Shown here one piece after another: positions 31,480 through 43,974 of a DNA stretch of 64,000 nt (positions within the stretch are counted from its first letter, which is position 1; each line of letters begins with the position of its first letter). Below the pieces are notes generated by a model. That model did not search any database and was not told the origin of the DNA. It saw nothing but the letters and a program-made list of their open reading frames with translations. A program made the translations under genes and the position numbers. This DNA is from Armigeres subalbatus (taxonomy: Eukaryota > Arthropoda > Insecta > Diptera > Culicidae), in the NCBI RefSeq assembly GCF_024139115.2, contig NC_085140.1, positions 457,670,248 through 457,734,247 of the forward strand, in the 5' to 3' direction.

Positions 31480-32680
31480 TGTTGATTGTTCATGCGAAGA
31501 TTTGGTGATTGCCAAAATCAACGGTTTCTTAATATGCTGTTACGCCACGCCGAGGTGGTCTTTAGAGCAATTCGACCAAATGTGCTTACCGACAAGCCGA
31601 TCTGTCGTAGGCCGTTGGTCATTGCAGGATATTTTAATGCATGGGCCATGAAATGAGAAAGTAGATTAACCAACGCAAGACGTTATACTATGCTGAACGC
31701 ACTAGTAAAACCAGTAAAACTGAATGTTTAGTTGTGCAACGTGGGCAAGTTGTACGACTGTTGGATAGTACAACTTGCCAAAAGACGATCCGACTTTACT
31801 CCTACTGAACCTGGGGGCACAGACATGTCGATGCGTGTATGGAGGCCATTAGTAAGAGCATGTGACGCTTCAATGTCGTGAAAGTTGGAACCTCGAAACA
31901 GGCGTCGTGCAGCTTATTGGTGGAATGAACAACTCAGCAATCTCCGCGCTGTTTGACTTAGAGCCAGAAGACGCGTTAAGAAAGCACATGCCGAAGATTT
32001 ATATCTTATATATCTTATATTTATACCATTATGGGAGAATCGTAAGGTGGTGCTCCGAGAGGCCTGGACCGCTTTCAAAAAGGAAATGAGTTTGAGCAAG
32101 TCGAACTGCTACAAGCAGTTGTGCCGTGAAGCTGATGCCAATCCATGGGGCAATGCTTTTCGCATTGTTATGGAAAAAATGAGAGGTCCTATGACGCCAC
32201 TAGAAATGTGCCCAGACAAGCTGATAATGATTGTAGAGGCTCTTGTTCCGAAGAATAATTCGACAGTGTGGCCGTTGATGCCGTACGCGAAATGTCTAAA
32301 AGTGAAAAAAGCTTCTTGTCTTGAGAACAGCGATCCTGGCGTTCCCGGACATGTTTAGAATGGAAATGCAGAAATGTTTAGATTATGGTCGCTTCTCTTA
32401 CTTATGGAAGATACAAAAGTTAGTGCTGTTGCCAAAGTCAGGAAAACCGCCTGGAGATCCGACATCTTACAGCCCTACATGTTTGTTGGAAACTCCTGGA
32501 AAACTCCTGGAAAGGATCATCCTCAGCAGGCTTTCGAAATGTACTGAAAGCGAAAGAGGGTTGTTCAAGGGGCCATTCGGATTCCGGAAAAGGATATCAA
32601 CGGTCGACGCAATTCGCACAGTCGTTGAAAGTGCAGAGAAGGCGTCTAAATAGAAGTGGAGAGGGAATCGATATTGCGCT
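31480..32680 (+). pseudogene. Second, older R1-type relic (endonuclease and RT fragments)
   Basis: 31485-31720 matches the endonuclease part of the neighbouring R1-type ORF2 (DLVIAKINGFL, CCYATPRWS, ADKPICRRPLV-like, FNAWA) with many stops. 32047-32660 matches its linker and RT (SKSNCYKQLCREADANPWGN, MCPDKL, LLPKSGKPPGDPTSY, LLETPGKLLERIILSRLSK, STVDAIRTVVESAEKASK) with frameshifts. It is collinear but strongly decayed and internally deleted around 31800-32040. It ends where the 310-bp palindromic element begins. Confidence 0.8.
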
Positions 32681-32682
32681 GT

Positions 32683-32992
32683 CATTTAGTATTCAATCAA
32701 TAACTTATTCCATAGGCAGAATTTCGAAATGTGATGTATGAGGGACTTCTGGCGTTATGTTCCCTCTACAACTTTGTCTTAGTGTACATCGCTCTAATTC
32801 TAATATTTACAGCGTGAAACGCTAGTTTAATTTAATATACTAAATGATACTGGCGATTTACTCTGTAAATATTAGGCATAGAACATTGTACTGTTAGATG
32901 GAGCTGTAGAGGGAACAATGCGCTAGAAGTCCGCCATACAACACATTTCGGGGTTCCGCCTCTGGAATGAGTTATTGGGTGAATACTAAATG
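32683..32992. mobile_element. 310-bp MITE with about 130-bp TIRs
   Basis: The left half from CATTTAGTATTCA, through CAATAACTtATTCC, ggacttctggcg and gttccctctacaac, is repeated in reverse complement from the right end (ending tgaatactaaatg at 32992). Divergence is about 10-15 percent. A clear TSD was not readable. It lies at the broken end of the older R1-type relic. Confidence 0.75.
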
Positions 32993-33194
32993 ATAATGCA
33001 ATGATAATTAATCTCAGGCTGTTCTCGTTTGCCAGCCGGTGGACGTTCCAAATAGTCGGGCTGAGCATTGATTTACCCTCGAATTTTTACAGCTTATTCT
33101 ACATATAGACGTGGCATAGCCAATGGAGAATGGAACAAAGTAAAAATCGTGACAAAGTATACCTCAACCTATATTTATTAATATAAATAAAGTA

Positions 33195-33445
33195 TTAATT
33201 TCTGTAGGAACCTCCGGAGGAATTCCTATAGGGTTTTCCTGAGGGATTCCAGAAGGAACTCCCGAGGGAATTCCTTTGAGGAACTTCAGGAGAAATATTT
33301 CTGAGGAACTTTCTGAGGAATTCTTCTGAGAAACTTTTAGAGGAATTTTTGTGAGGATCTCTCGAAGAAATTTTTGTGAGGATCTTCCGGAGAAATTTGT
33401 TTTGGAAGAAATGCCGGAGGAATTCTTATAATGGATTCTGGCCAA
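33195..33445. repeat. Degenerate minisatellite related to the 24-bp family
   Basis: Repeated ggaattcctN, gaggaacttN, gaggaattN and ccggagg words at about 12-bp rhythm recall the 12-mers of the arrays at 164-678 and 1389-1882 but are much more diverged. It adjoins the 3' end of the RTE element. Confidence 0.7.
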
Positions 33446-33516
33446 TGATATTGAAAGAGTTTCCAGTCGTGTTACTTGATACTTGATACTTGATGGGCTA
33501 CAGCTCTTCGATGAAT

Positions 33517-35350
33517 CTACGCCGAATGGAGTATCCTTCTCCACTGGACTCGATCCTGGGCCAATCGCTTCCAGTCGCCCTGAACATTGAGCGCCCTCAG
33601 GTCCTCTTCAACTGCAAAAAGCCATCGTGTACGCGGCCTTCCACGAAGCCTGCAGCCTCTTCCGGGTACTCTACTAAATATTATCTTTGCTTGACGTTCT
33701 TCCGGCATACGAACAACGTGACCAGCCCACCGTAGTCTGCCGTGTTGTATAAGCTAAATAATATCCAGCCCTCCATACACCTGGTACAATTCGTGATTCA
33801 TGCGACGCCGCCAGATACCGTTCTCCTGTTTACCGCCGAGTATTGTCCGCAGCACCTTACGCTCAAACACTCCGAGAGCTCTCCGATCAGCCTCCTTTAA
33901 CGTCCATGTCTCATGGCCGTATAAAGCCACCGGAAGAATCAGAGTAGTATACAGCGCGAGTTTTGTTTTCGTTTGCAGACTACGGGACTTAACCTGGTTA
34001 CGAAGTCCGTAATAAGCCCTATTTGCAGCTGTAATACACCTTTTCACCTCGCGGGTAACATCATTATCGCACGTCACTAATGTTCCAAGATACACAAATT
34101 CTTCTACCACTTCAAATTTTTCACCATCCAGCACCATTTCGCTACCACCACCACTAATGAACCCACGTTGATTGCCAGCGACCATGTACTTCGTTTTGCT
34201 GGTATTGATCGTGAGTCCAATCCTCGCTGTCTCCCTCTTAAAAGGCACAAAATCCTCTTCCACGGCACGGCGATCAATTCCGATAATATCGATATCGTCC
34301 GCAAATCCCAGGAGCATATGCGATTTTGTGATAATGGTACCGCTTCTTTGCACACCAGCTCTCCTAATCGCTCCCTCGAGCGCTATATTGAACAGTAGGT
34401 TCGCTTTAATCCATCTAAGGTAACAAATGACGTCGATATTTCATCCGCAACCGTTACACTTGATTTCGAACCGTCCAACGTTATACGAATCAGCCGTATC
34501 AGTTTCACCGGAAAACCATGTTCAAGCATAATTTACCATAATTCATTCCGTTTCACTGAATCGTACGCCGCCTTGAAATCAATAAACAGATGATGTGTCT
34601 GCAAGTTGTACCTCCGGAATTTATCAAGGATTTGTCTCAGGGTAAACATTTGATCCGTCGTTGATCGGCCCTCACGAAAACCTGCTTGGTATTCGCCGAC
34701 GAAGGACTCTTCAATCGGTCTCAATCTGTTGAACAGAATACTGCCCATGATCGCATATTTGTAACAATCGACAAAAGTAGGCATGGGAGAAATAGAACGA
34801 TGAAGTTTGTGATATGCATTAGTATGGAAATCTAAATCATTTTCGAAAAAAATCTAAAAATTGCACAAATACTTTTTGCAGTTAAAGTCGTCGGCAGCTA
34901 TATCTGCATTACTTAATATTCGAGTGTAAATCAATTGTGCTAATTTTTGTTCAAGGAACATGGCACACCGGTGAAATAATTTTCCAGTGTTACAATTATG
35001 CGGTCACTATGCTCGATGTTACAAAACAACTTGGTAGTTTTTTGAAGATTTTTAGAACAAACTTTCAGATTTCACCAACTTAGATGAAAGAACTAACAAT
35101 TTGAAGACAATTCATGAACCTAACTCAAAATCGCAAAAATGCAATTGTTACAAATATGCCATCATGGACAGAATACGGGACATAATTTTGTACGCCGAAT
35201 TAAGGAGGGTTATTCCTCGAAATTGGCGCACTCCAGTCTGTGCCCTTTTTTTTAAAGAGAGGGCAAATGAGGCCGTCCAACCAGCTAGTAGGCATTTCCT
35301 CGTCTTCCCATATTTACGACATAATATGGTGCAGAACTTCATAAAGCTGC
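33517..35350 (-). pseudogene. RTE-type reverse transcriptase and C-terminal region
   Basis: Fragments in different frames read RGITLLNSAYKIMSR (before the 416-bp insertion). After it come LFNRLRPIEESFVGEYQAGF, EGRSTTDQMFTLRQIL and HHLFIDFKAAYDSV (motif A), then a damaged motif B area (34353-34533), LLGFADDIDIIG (motif C, FADD), TINTSKTKYMVAG, VEEFVYLGTLV and ALYGHETWTLK. The C-terminal block is EERQAKIIFSRVPG and GRPRTRWLFAVEEDLRAL. The motif succession is that of mosquito RTE elements. Confidence 0.85.
34752..35167. mobile_element. 416-bp TIR element inserted in the RTE reverse transcriptase
   Basis: Flanked by the 9-bp repeat ACAGAATAC (34743-34751 and 35168-35176). Ends are inverted: left tgCCCATGATCGCATATTTG and, reverse complement of right, CCATGATGGCATATTTG, followed by taacaat in both. 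Removal restores the RTE motif order (KIMSR then LFNRLRP). A 9-bp TSD fits MULE or foldback-type mobilisation. Confidence 0.8.
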
Positions 35351-36706
35351 TCACTGCCATGTTTGAGAAGTTCTGCCGGGAGCTGTCCTCCCCGCAGCCT
35401 TATTGTTTTTCAGCTCTTTAACAGCTTTTTTAACCTCATCTGGTGTAGGTGACTCCACAGCTTGTCCATCGTCGCTAATATTTATTCTGTTCACCGATGC
35501 ACCGTCACTTCCTCTATTCAACAAAGTCTCGAAGTGTTGCTTCCACCTGGCAGCCACTTCGGTTTTATCTGTCAGCAAATTTCCTTGTTGGTCGTTGCAC
35601 ATGACGGGAGATGGCGCTGTCTTTCTCCGCACGCCATTGACAGACTCATAAAACCTCCGCATATCGTTCTGCTCCATTTTTTCCTGCGCCTCACTAATAA
35701 CTTGTTCTTCGTACTCTTTTTCTTCCTGCGGTGGGTTCGTTTTTCGGCTGCTCTTGCTTCCTTGTACCGATCTCTATTCGATCGGGTACCCGACACCAAC
35801 ATCCGGCTTCTGGCAACGTTCTTCTCGTCTGTCACTCTCTGACACTCCACATCGAACGAACCCGTCCTGGGTCGCCTCTGTGCAGTGCCTACCACTTCTC
35901 GTGCTGTTGTGCTCACCGCTCCATGGATCGACTCCCATAGATCGTTGATGTCGTCGCTAACGTTGATTGCACTTATCCGTTCGTCGAGCTTCTGGCGGTA
36001 CTCAGCCGATACTCCTTCCGCCGACAATCGCTGGATATTGTAACGCATCGTTCGCTGTGATCTTTCGTTCGATACAGTTGACAACCGTGATCGAATTTTA
36101 CTGGCAACGAGGTAGTGATCAGAGTCAATGTTCGGACCTCTGAATGTCCGCACATCGATAACATCCGAAAAATGGCGCCCATCCACCAAAACATGGTCTA
36201 TCTGGTTGCAAGTTTCACCATTTGGGTGTCTCCAGGTGTGCTTTCGGATGTTCTTTCGTGCAAAGTAGGTGGTACTGATGGCCATCCCTTTGGCAGCAGC
36301 AAAATTTACTAGCCGTATGCCGTTGTCATTGGTAGCGGAGTGAAGGCTCTCCCTACCGATTATAGGACGGAAAAAGTCCTCTCTACCGACCTGAGCGTTA
36401 GCGTCTCCGATAACAATTCTCACGTCATGCTTTGGGCACACTCCATAGGCTTTATCAAGACATTCATAAAACGTGTCCTTCACGTCGTCGGATTTATCGT
36501 TTGTCGGTGCGTAAACGTTGATTAGGCTGTAATTGAAGAATTTGCCCCGTATCCTCAACACACAGATTCGTTCGCTAATGGGTTTCCACCGCATCACTCG
36601 CTTCATCTGCTTGCCCATCACTACGAAACCAACTCCATGCTCTGCTTTTTCACCGCCGCTGTGATAGATGTTATACTTGAATGCAGTGTTGGTCGTGGGG
36701 TCCACG
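35351..36706 (-). pseudogene. RTE-type endonuclease and linker
   Basis: From YNIYHSGGEKAEHGVGFVV, it passes through NYSLINVYAPTNDKSDDVKD, VRIVIGDANAQVG (GDAN block), THTWRHP-like KHTWRHPNGETCNQIDHVLV and NIDSDHYLVASKI (SDH), which mark the APE-type nuclease. A linker follows (PRTGSFDVECQRVTDEKN). After a frameshift near 35600-35680, MRRFYESVNGVRRKTAPSP leads towards the RT. The N-terminal catalytic Asn/Glu part is missing (5' truncation). Confidence 0.85.
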
Positions 36707-37165
36707 GCTCGGAATTCCAGTCGTGTTATCAAACCGGAAAACGGCCATCTTGAATTCAAAATGGCGCCAAATATCGATTTCCGGCTTCTACTCGTCGAGC
36801 TCATTCCGTTAATACCCATATTCCAGGGGTTTCCAGTCGTTTTAACGAACTGAAATTCGGCCATCTCCAAATCCAAAATGGCGCCAAACATTGATTTTCG
36901 GCTTCTACTCATCTAGCCCATTCCGGCAATATCCATATTGCATGGGTTTTCGGTCATTATAACAAACCGGAAGTCGGCCATCTTCAATTATAAAATGGCG
37001 CCAAACATCGATTTCCGGTTTCTACTCGTCTAGCCCATTCCGGCAATACTCATATTGCATTAATCAAACCGGAAGTCGGCCATCTTGAATTTCAAAATGG
37101 CGCCAAACATCGATTTCCGGCTTCTACTCATCGAATCCCTTCCGGCGATACCCATATTGTATGCA
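36706..37165. repeat. 117-bp satellite-like tandem repeat (about 3.8 units)
   Basis: The marker aaaATGGCGCCAAA occurs at 36761, 36878, 36995 and 37097 (periods 117, 117, 102). Each unit carries catcgatttccggcttctac, cattccggcaataccc and aaaccggaagtcggccatct. It borders the truncated 5' end of the RTE element, so the element either inserted into it or the units are attached upstream. Confidence 0.9.
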
Positions 37166-40100
37166 GTTTTATACACTGCAAAACAATCGTTTTCCATTCA
37201 AAAAGACTTAGAAAATTTTTATCTTGGTACCGCGTTAATCGAAAATCCGTGTAAAAAATACCTCGCAAAAAAAAACGTGCAAAAAAAACGTGTAAAAAAA
37301 GACCTGGGTGTATTTATTAACATATTATTAATAAAATTATTCTTCGTTGAAAACTCTACAAGTTTAATCCAAGTAGCATATCTAACCGATGGTGATTAAA
37401 AACAGCTCGTTAGACGATCAACAGGTTAAATTGTGTCAAAGATAAGCCATCTTCATCTTTCATCTCAACAAAAGCCCAGCAATCACCTGAACCAAAGCAT
37501 TCATAACGTTGCTATGCAGTCAAGTTACCAGCTTAGCCAGTACGGAGGCACACATTCAATAAATAATATCTCAAATAAATATAAATTGCAATCTATCTTG
37601 CAGCTGATGCTATCGTCCCTCCCTAGTCGGTCACAGAGGGTCGGAGGAAGGCCAACACATCATTTGGGAATTTACCCTGAGCAAACCGAAGATAGCCATG
37701 ACATCTAAGGAGATAAATTTCTTCATCGTCAAGGGAGGATTGCTATGCAACCACATGAACCGTATTCCGGCCAAACCCAGATCGGAGAAGGAATGCAGCA
37801 TAAGCGCATACACCTTCCGCCACCAACCAACAACGGTATCCAGTGCTGTGTTTGTCATGGGAATCTGCCGGTTGCAAGCGCAGGCAAGCATGACCGACTG
37901 ACGGAGTCAGCTCTGCAGCCAGGGTGGGAAATGGCTCATTCTTCAGCATGGGAAACGTCTTACCACATGAATGTTTGATGGCGGGTGTAAACATTGCTCA
38001 TTGCACACAAATACACTATTCGGGAAACTGAATGACGAATATCCAACGAGTGCGGTTTGCTCTGCACATCGGCAACGCAGATTTGAAGCAATGCGATTCA
38101 GTGACTGAATGAGCGAACTAAGCAACCGGAGATGGGAAATTCCAGTTTCCAGTCTCAGATTCCATGACCATGCAAATATGAGAATAGTGACGACATTGCA
38201 ACATGCCTATCAAAATGTTATGGTTATGAAAAAAAAGTTATGTTTATTGTGTAATCGTACCCACCTTAGCGGGAATGTGTTCTTGCTGTATTATGGCGAA
38301 AGTTCAGCGTTCAAAAAGACAAAATTGTACTGTTGCAAAGATTTTGAAATTGTGTCCTGGAGCTCTTCGAATGAATAAAAGGGTGGAAAATTAAAAATAA
38401 ATACCTATCATGATAAATAAAATAAATCTCACAGCTTATTTGTTGAAGGATTAGAAATTTGTTATTTTATTGAAAACATTGTTATTGGTTCCTCGAATTG
38501 ATATTTATCGAATAGTCATGTGTACTGAACTGAGCAATTCCAAAAGGTACACAGACATTGACTTTAATTATTGATCCAGTCTGTGATTTTTTTTAGTGGA
38601 GAGCTATGTCAAATAACACAGAAAGCAACTTCCGAATGCAATAATTATAACAATCACGAAGCTAACAATCTGTTTAGTAAACACAGATCGTCAATATAAT
38701 CTTGGGAACGGAACGCGCCTTGGAAGTTTTTGCTAAACCATTATTTTTTGTGTGTACTCCTCCTAACGACTGCCACTTATCGTTAACGTTTGTTTGAAAA
38801 GGTAACACCAGCTCCTGGCAGGTGAGCAAAACTTTCAAATGGGTAAAAACTAGAAAACTCCATTATCGTAAATGTTCATTTTGCAGCACAACAGCAGCTA
38901 CGCAAATAAAAATCATAAAATAATGCTAATCAGAAGGTACAACTGTCTGGATAGGATAAGCACCTGGTTTAAGCGTGTTCGCACTTGAAGCAAATATGCA
39001 ATAAAATTCTTATAGTTTTGACACACAATGCAGGTATGTCATTAAAAAGGCTCAATAATCGGTCTTAATGATCTTCCTAAGAAACTGGACTGTGTTTATC
39101 AATCTTTAATTCTCTACTGAGAAAAAAAACTCAGGAAAAATCATAAATAAACCCCAAGCCTTGCATTAAATTCTCCAAGTCCCGACCATTTGGCGAGGCA
39201 CCTCACAAGGATGCTCAGCAAAAGTTTATTTATCGTCCAATCCAACATAAATAAAACGCTTTGTAAAATTTACGACTCGGCGTTTATTTATTGAAATATT
39301 AAACCCAACAGAAATACTCTTGCAATCGTTCCTATTTGAAGCCACCTCCGTTTCTACCGGCAGCTGAGAACTGAATAGAATTGGGTACCGCCTGCTGCCG
39401 AGGCCCGAGAATGTCTGATTCCGCGATATGGAAGCTAGTCCAAAGGAGTTGGTTTGGCTTTTTTATCATATTTTTCGAATTTCAAATGTATGGTTTGAGT
39501 TATGAATGTTTGCCATTAAAGTATTTTTCTAAAATTCAACCCGTGGTATGGGGATGTTGATGAGTTGTTTTAGACTATGTTTGAAGTTAAGCAGAATTAA
39601 ACTAAACAAAACGATGGCAGTGAAGTTGGAGTAGCTTGACATAGGCTTGGAATAGATTCTTTTCCCGGTACAGATACAAACTTACTCATATGATTTTTTA
39701 TGGCCAGAAAACGAGAAAATCACCATTAGCCAAGTGTTACCAAATCGTCCGAAATTAAAAATGTGTTCCCGATCAACAAAATATAATCTTATTATACACA
39801 CTAAACCACATTCAAATCTGAATTGAGCCAATTTGACCATTGAACCCTTCCGTTTTATATCTCCATTCCAACTTAGAATAAAGTTCCCTTCCGAGAAACC
39901 TTAATTCACCTCTTTCATCCCAACATTCTCTATTAGCTCGATCCCATTTATGACATCCGGCACCACATTCCGCATCAAATATTCTACATAATCAATTAAC
40001 CAGCAAATTACATAACTATTCATTTCGCTCTATCGAGAGGCAGAGGCTTCTAGGAAAAAGGGAAAACTTCCAGGGCCACGGTACTTTCCCTTAATTAGCT

Positions 40101-41990
40101 TTTATGCCTTCATTAATCGAATTACCGAAAGAGAAGGTAATAGCCCCATCGGAAGATGTCTTGAGCCTTGTAACGGAGAGGCACATCTCCTAGGTAGGTC
40201 AGACAAGCAATAAACGGTCGTAAAGCTCAATCAACCCACAGCTTAATGAGTCACGTCGATAAAAGCTAGGCAATGGGACGTAACGGAATTAGATAATGTC
40301 AATGCGTTTGACTCCGGTGAAATAATTCATTTATATGCTTTGTTCATAAAACGTCCATAAATCTCGTCATCCATAAACCCACTGGGCAGAGGATGGCTTC
40401 CGTTTATTCCAAAGTTGAAGCATTGTTTTGCAAAATTCATGCCAGAACCAGATTCCTGACGCTTCGAATATTGTTACCATTTGGACAAAAGCCTCCAAAT
40501 AAATGGGCAGAAATTGTCATTTCCCCTGCCGAATCGCTCGGTGCACATTTTCGATTGAAAACCCATTTTTCCGAAACCGCAGAGCAACACAAAATCGATG
40601 TTTGCCACCAACGTTACCGTTGCTGTGGCGGAGAAAATATTTCAATAATAAATCCCGCGCACTTCATAAATGAAAAATGCTCCAATGTACCTTTTTTGTC
40701 ACGCTTGCCTATTGTAGCGTTTGTCGGGGAGCACTTTTTGAACACTTGTGTGGTGGGAGTGAAAAAATCATAAGCTTCTGTGTTCGATGTCGCACCCGAC
40801 GAGGAATTATATTCGAGGTTATTTCTGTTTTGCTTTTCTCGTACAATAATTTTGTATTGAAAGCAACGTACTTGTACTATTGAAAATTAATAAGATAAAA
40901 GTTATCTAAACAGCATGCTTCATATACCATTCAACGAATCGAGATGATGTCATTGATGTCATGCTTGTCATAACTTCAACCAATTTTTAAAGAAAAGCCA
41001 CGGCCAATTATTGTCCATCTACGAGAAAGTCAGCTAGAAAGTCATAGGTGGATAAATCAGTTTTTTCTTATTTTCTGAAACAGTGAACAATGTCCTGCAC
41101 TGCATTTTTGCTGGCAAGCATTCGATTTTTTTCATTCTTAAATCGATTTTCCAGCTCAACGAGAATTTTAATATGCTGAAACCCATTTCCGACTTGGTTT
41201 CGTTATGGGCACTGGCAAATGGCGATTTGGAGCTTACTACTATGGCTACGCTGGAGCAACCATGTGGTAGAAATGAATTTGACAGCCAGTCCGTGTTTAT
41301 AGTTTCACCCGGTATTACTGTTATGACAGGGTTTGATAATCCGTGTATTATAACTTGTTTTTGTGAAGGCTATATTTTTGCCTTGCATCAAGTTTATACT
41401 GAGAGGTCATACTTTCTGTTAATGATGCGCGGAGGTAAAGTTTGTGTGATTTTATATAAATTATAATTGCAAGATACATTCCCGGAAATAAATATAACGC
41501 CAGAAATTGATTTTCACACAAAATGATCATGGTCAATATGTTGTTCCCTAACGATTATAATAAACTTGAATGTTCCCTTCCAGCTTAAAATTGTTTGAAT
41601 TCTCAATCAATGGAAATTACTTCAATGCTTTTTGATTGCTTATGCCAATAATTTGGAAATAATTATAAAGCCACATTAGTTGTTTGAGGCTCCATTCTAA
41701 ATAAGTGACTTCATTTCCTAAGCATTTCCATCTCATAAGGAAGCTGTCTTTCCATCAATTCGCATTTTAACCAGAACAGCATTCCAAGAACTCGGACTGC
41801 TTTTTGTCATCTGCGTGTACCCGCTTGTGTAACGAAACTTAGGATTATTTCAAAGCTGACAGCTTGGAACGCCTCATAACAGAACTAGGAGACATTACAA
41901 TTTTTGTATGGTTTTATTTAGTCCGATTGCTATCTATCCCGGATAAAAACTAGAACTACGGAGAGTGATCACATCAAATTTGATTATGCG
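37166..41990. other. About 4.8 kb of unrecognised, apparently low-copy sequence
   Basis: No transposon motif, TIR pair or RNA gene was recognised. An A-rich stretch at 37240-37310 (cgtgcaaaaaaaacgtgtaa) resembles the end of some MITEs. Frames of 83-127 codons (for example 40393-40773, 41083-41466) have no domain, no consistent codon bias and no splice context that I can defend. This may be intronic or intergenic host DNA. Confidence 0.4.
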
Positions 41991-41994
41991 CTCG

Positions 41995-43560
41995 GTATCA
42001 GGCCATAAAGTCGAATGGTCATTTAGCCGAAAGGTCATTATTCCGACTAAAAAGCTCAAAATAATTTTCTTAACATTATTCCGAATTAGAAGTCAATAAT
42101 ACGAAAAGTGAGAAGTCAGATCTTCCATTTTCCATCTTTCTTCTTCCTTCATCCTTCCTCTTTCTTCATCTTTTTTCTTCCTTCCTTCTCTCCTCTTTCT
42201 GCTACATTTGTCCTTCTTCTTTCTGCTTACTTCATTTTTGCTTCTTGCTTCTTTTTTCGACGTAGAATTACGTCCTTAGTTAAGATAGCGAGGTCATCCC
42301 AAGTTTCAAATTTGGGACCGTCACAAAAAGAGGTCATGAAGTATGAGCCAATAACTAATAACGGATTCCGGAGATTTTCCTTTTCTTTTTCCTCCCTTTT
42401 TATTTTTTATTTTCCCTTCATCCTTCTACCTTATTTTCTCTCTCACTTCTTACTTGTCACTTCCTACTTCACACTTCTCACTTCTTACTCTCTGACTTAT
42501 CATCAGTGAAAAGTAAAACTGGAAAGTGAAAAGTGAAAATTAATAATTTTCGACTGTTTACAGTAAGATAATAGAATAAGATGTGTGAAAATTAGATGTC
42601 TCAGTCTCGCTTTTAATATCTCACTTCTCATTTCCTACATCACATACCCTCTTCTAACTGTGAAAAGCGTGAAATGTTTAAAAAGAAATAAGAAGTGAGC
42701 AGTCGTCTCACATGGCACTTCTCACTTCTCATTTGTTACTTTTCAACTCTCACTTCTCATTCTAACTTTTCACTGTGAAAAGTGAGAAGTAAGAAGTGAA
42801 AATAAGAAGTTGGGAATAAGGAGTGAGAAATGTGACATCTTTCTTTTCGCTTCCCACGCTTCGTCGCTGTCATCGCTGTCATCGTGAGAAGTGAGAAGTG
42901 ACAAATGAGAAATAAAGAATAGGAGGTCCCACTTCTCACTTTCCAACACATTTTTGCCTTTCTCGTACAACAAAGTTGTACCGAAAGGCTATCATTTCAC
43001 TCTGAACTCGAACTTTTGATAGAAGCTTCGGAGACTCATAGTGATACCATTTGACTCAGCTCGACGAGCTGAACAAATGTCTGTCTGTCCGTGTATATGT
43101 ATGTGTGTGTGTATGTGTGGGTGTATGTGTGTGCACAAAAGCTAAGAAAAACATTAGACAACTTTTCATATAGTAATCCTTAACCGATTTCCTCGCAACA
43201 AGTTTCATTCGACAGGCTAGTTGATCACTGTTGAACTTTAAAACGATTGACCGTTGTGCTTAAAAGTTATAAACAAAATGGTACATCGAACCATATTCAC
43301 TATTTAAGGTTGGTATCTTGGCTATATGTAAGAAAGGTAATATCACTACTAGGTGAATTAATTTGGTTTTTCCAACATTTGTCACTTGTCATTCTTACTT
43401 CTCATTGTGAAAAATAAGAGGTGATATGGGAGACATCTCACTCCCAATTTCTCACTTCTCATACTCACTCGAATGGAAGGTGAGAAGTGATTGGCGAGAA
43501 TTTAGAAGTAAGAAATGAGAAGTAGGCAGCAGCTTCGTAAAATGTTAACTGAAAAGAAAT
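41995..43560. mobile_element. Composite foldback-like repeat: terminus, GAAGTGA arrays, 400-bp module
   Basis: It begins ggtatCAGGCCATAAAGTCGAATGGTCATTTAGCCG, matching the terminus of the 59939-61024 element (reverse-complement end GGTGTCAGGCCATTAGGCCG). GAAGTGA/TTCTCACTTC arrays follow in both orientations, with a copy of the CTTTCTCGTACAACAAAG module at 42960-43365. No matching right terminus was seen, so this copy is probably truncated. Confidence 0.6.
42955..43370. mobile_element. About 400-bp module with CTTTCTCG/CGAGAAAG ends, copy A
   Basis: It starts tttgcCTTTCTCGTACAACAAAGTTGTACC and contains ctgtctgtccgtg then a (TG)n tract and ttaaccgatttcctcgcaac. It ends gtaagaaaggtaatatcacta. 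Copy B lies at 60556-60965. Near-terminal inverted words (gcctttctcg / cgagaaaggc in copy B) suggest a DNA element. Both copies sit inside GAAGTGA-type arrays. Confidence 0.65.
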
Positions 43561-43974
43561 TTTAAGTTAATTATCACTCTTTTTTTCAGAATCTAGATAT
43601 CAATAAATAAAATATGACGTACTTGTAGCGCTTGAGAATAAATATTTTCTGGTTTACTGTAATTGTTACTTCAAACGACTTCCCGAAAATATTTCGATAT
43701 TTCCAGAAGCCGATGGTGCCTTCAGTGTCGATTCATGAAGGATTAACTGTATTCGACCAAATGGTTTCGGCAATTGAGGTAAGAAACCATAGAGGACGAT
43801 TGTCGCTGCAGTTCCCTTTGTTCTCATTCCCAAACAAGTTGGGTACACAACTGTCAAACCGTTCTGATTTTTCCTTTGTTGACATTTTAGCACCCTATCC
43901 TCGCCAGCAAAAGATGTGTAATTATTGGATAAGTATCCCTTGAGCAATACAGAGACTCCCTGAATCAAACGGCC
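43561..43974. other. Unrecognised AT-rich sequence
   Basis: No gene or complete repeat recognised. The words tgggtacacaactgtcaaa and gacattttagcaccctatcc suggest an old MITE but no partner end was found. Confidence 0.35.

Larger units (their letters stand above)
33470..36706 (-). mobile_element. RTE-clade non-LTR retrotransposon, 5' truncated, interrupted
   Basis: Minus-strand order: partial APE endonuclease, RT, and a C-terminal region ending near 33500 with a 3' tail of TACTTGA-type heptamers (33472-33495), as is typical of RTE elements ending in microsatellites. It is interrupted by a 416-bp element at 34752-35167. The 5' end starts mid-endonuclease (FRAVDPTTNTAFKYN) at about 36706, next to a 117-bp satellite. 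Multiple frameshifts make it inactive. Confidence 0.85.

Noticed and set aside
40393..41466. Frames of about 126 codons as possible small genes
   Set aside because: No domain or signal recognisable; alternative is intronic or intergenic DNA.
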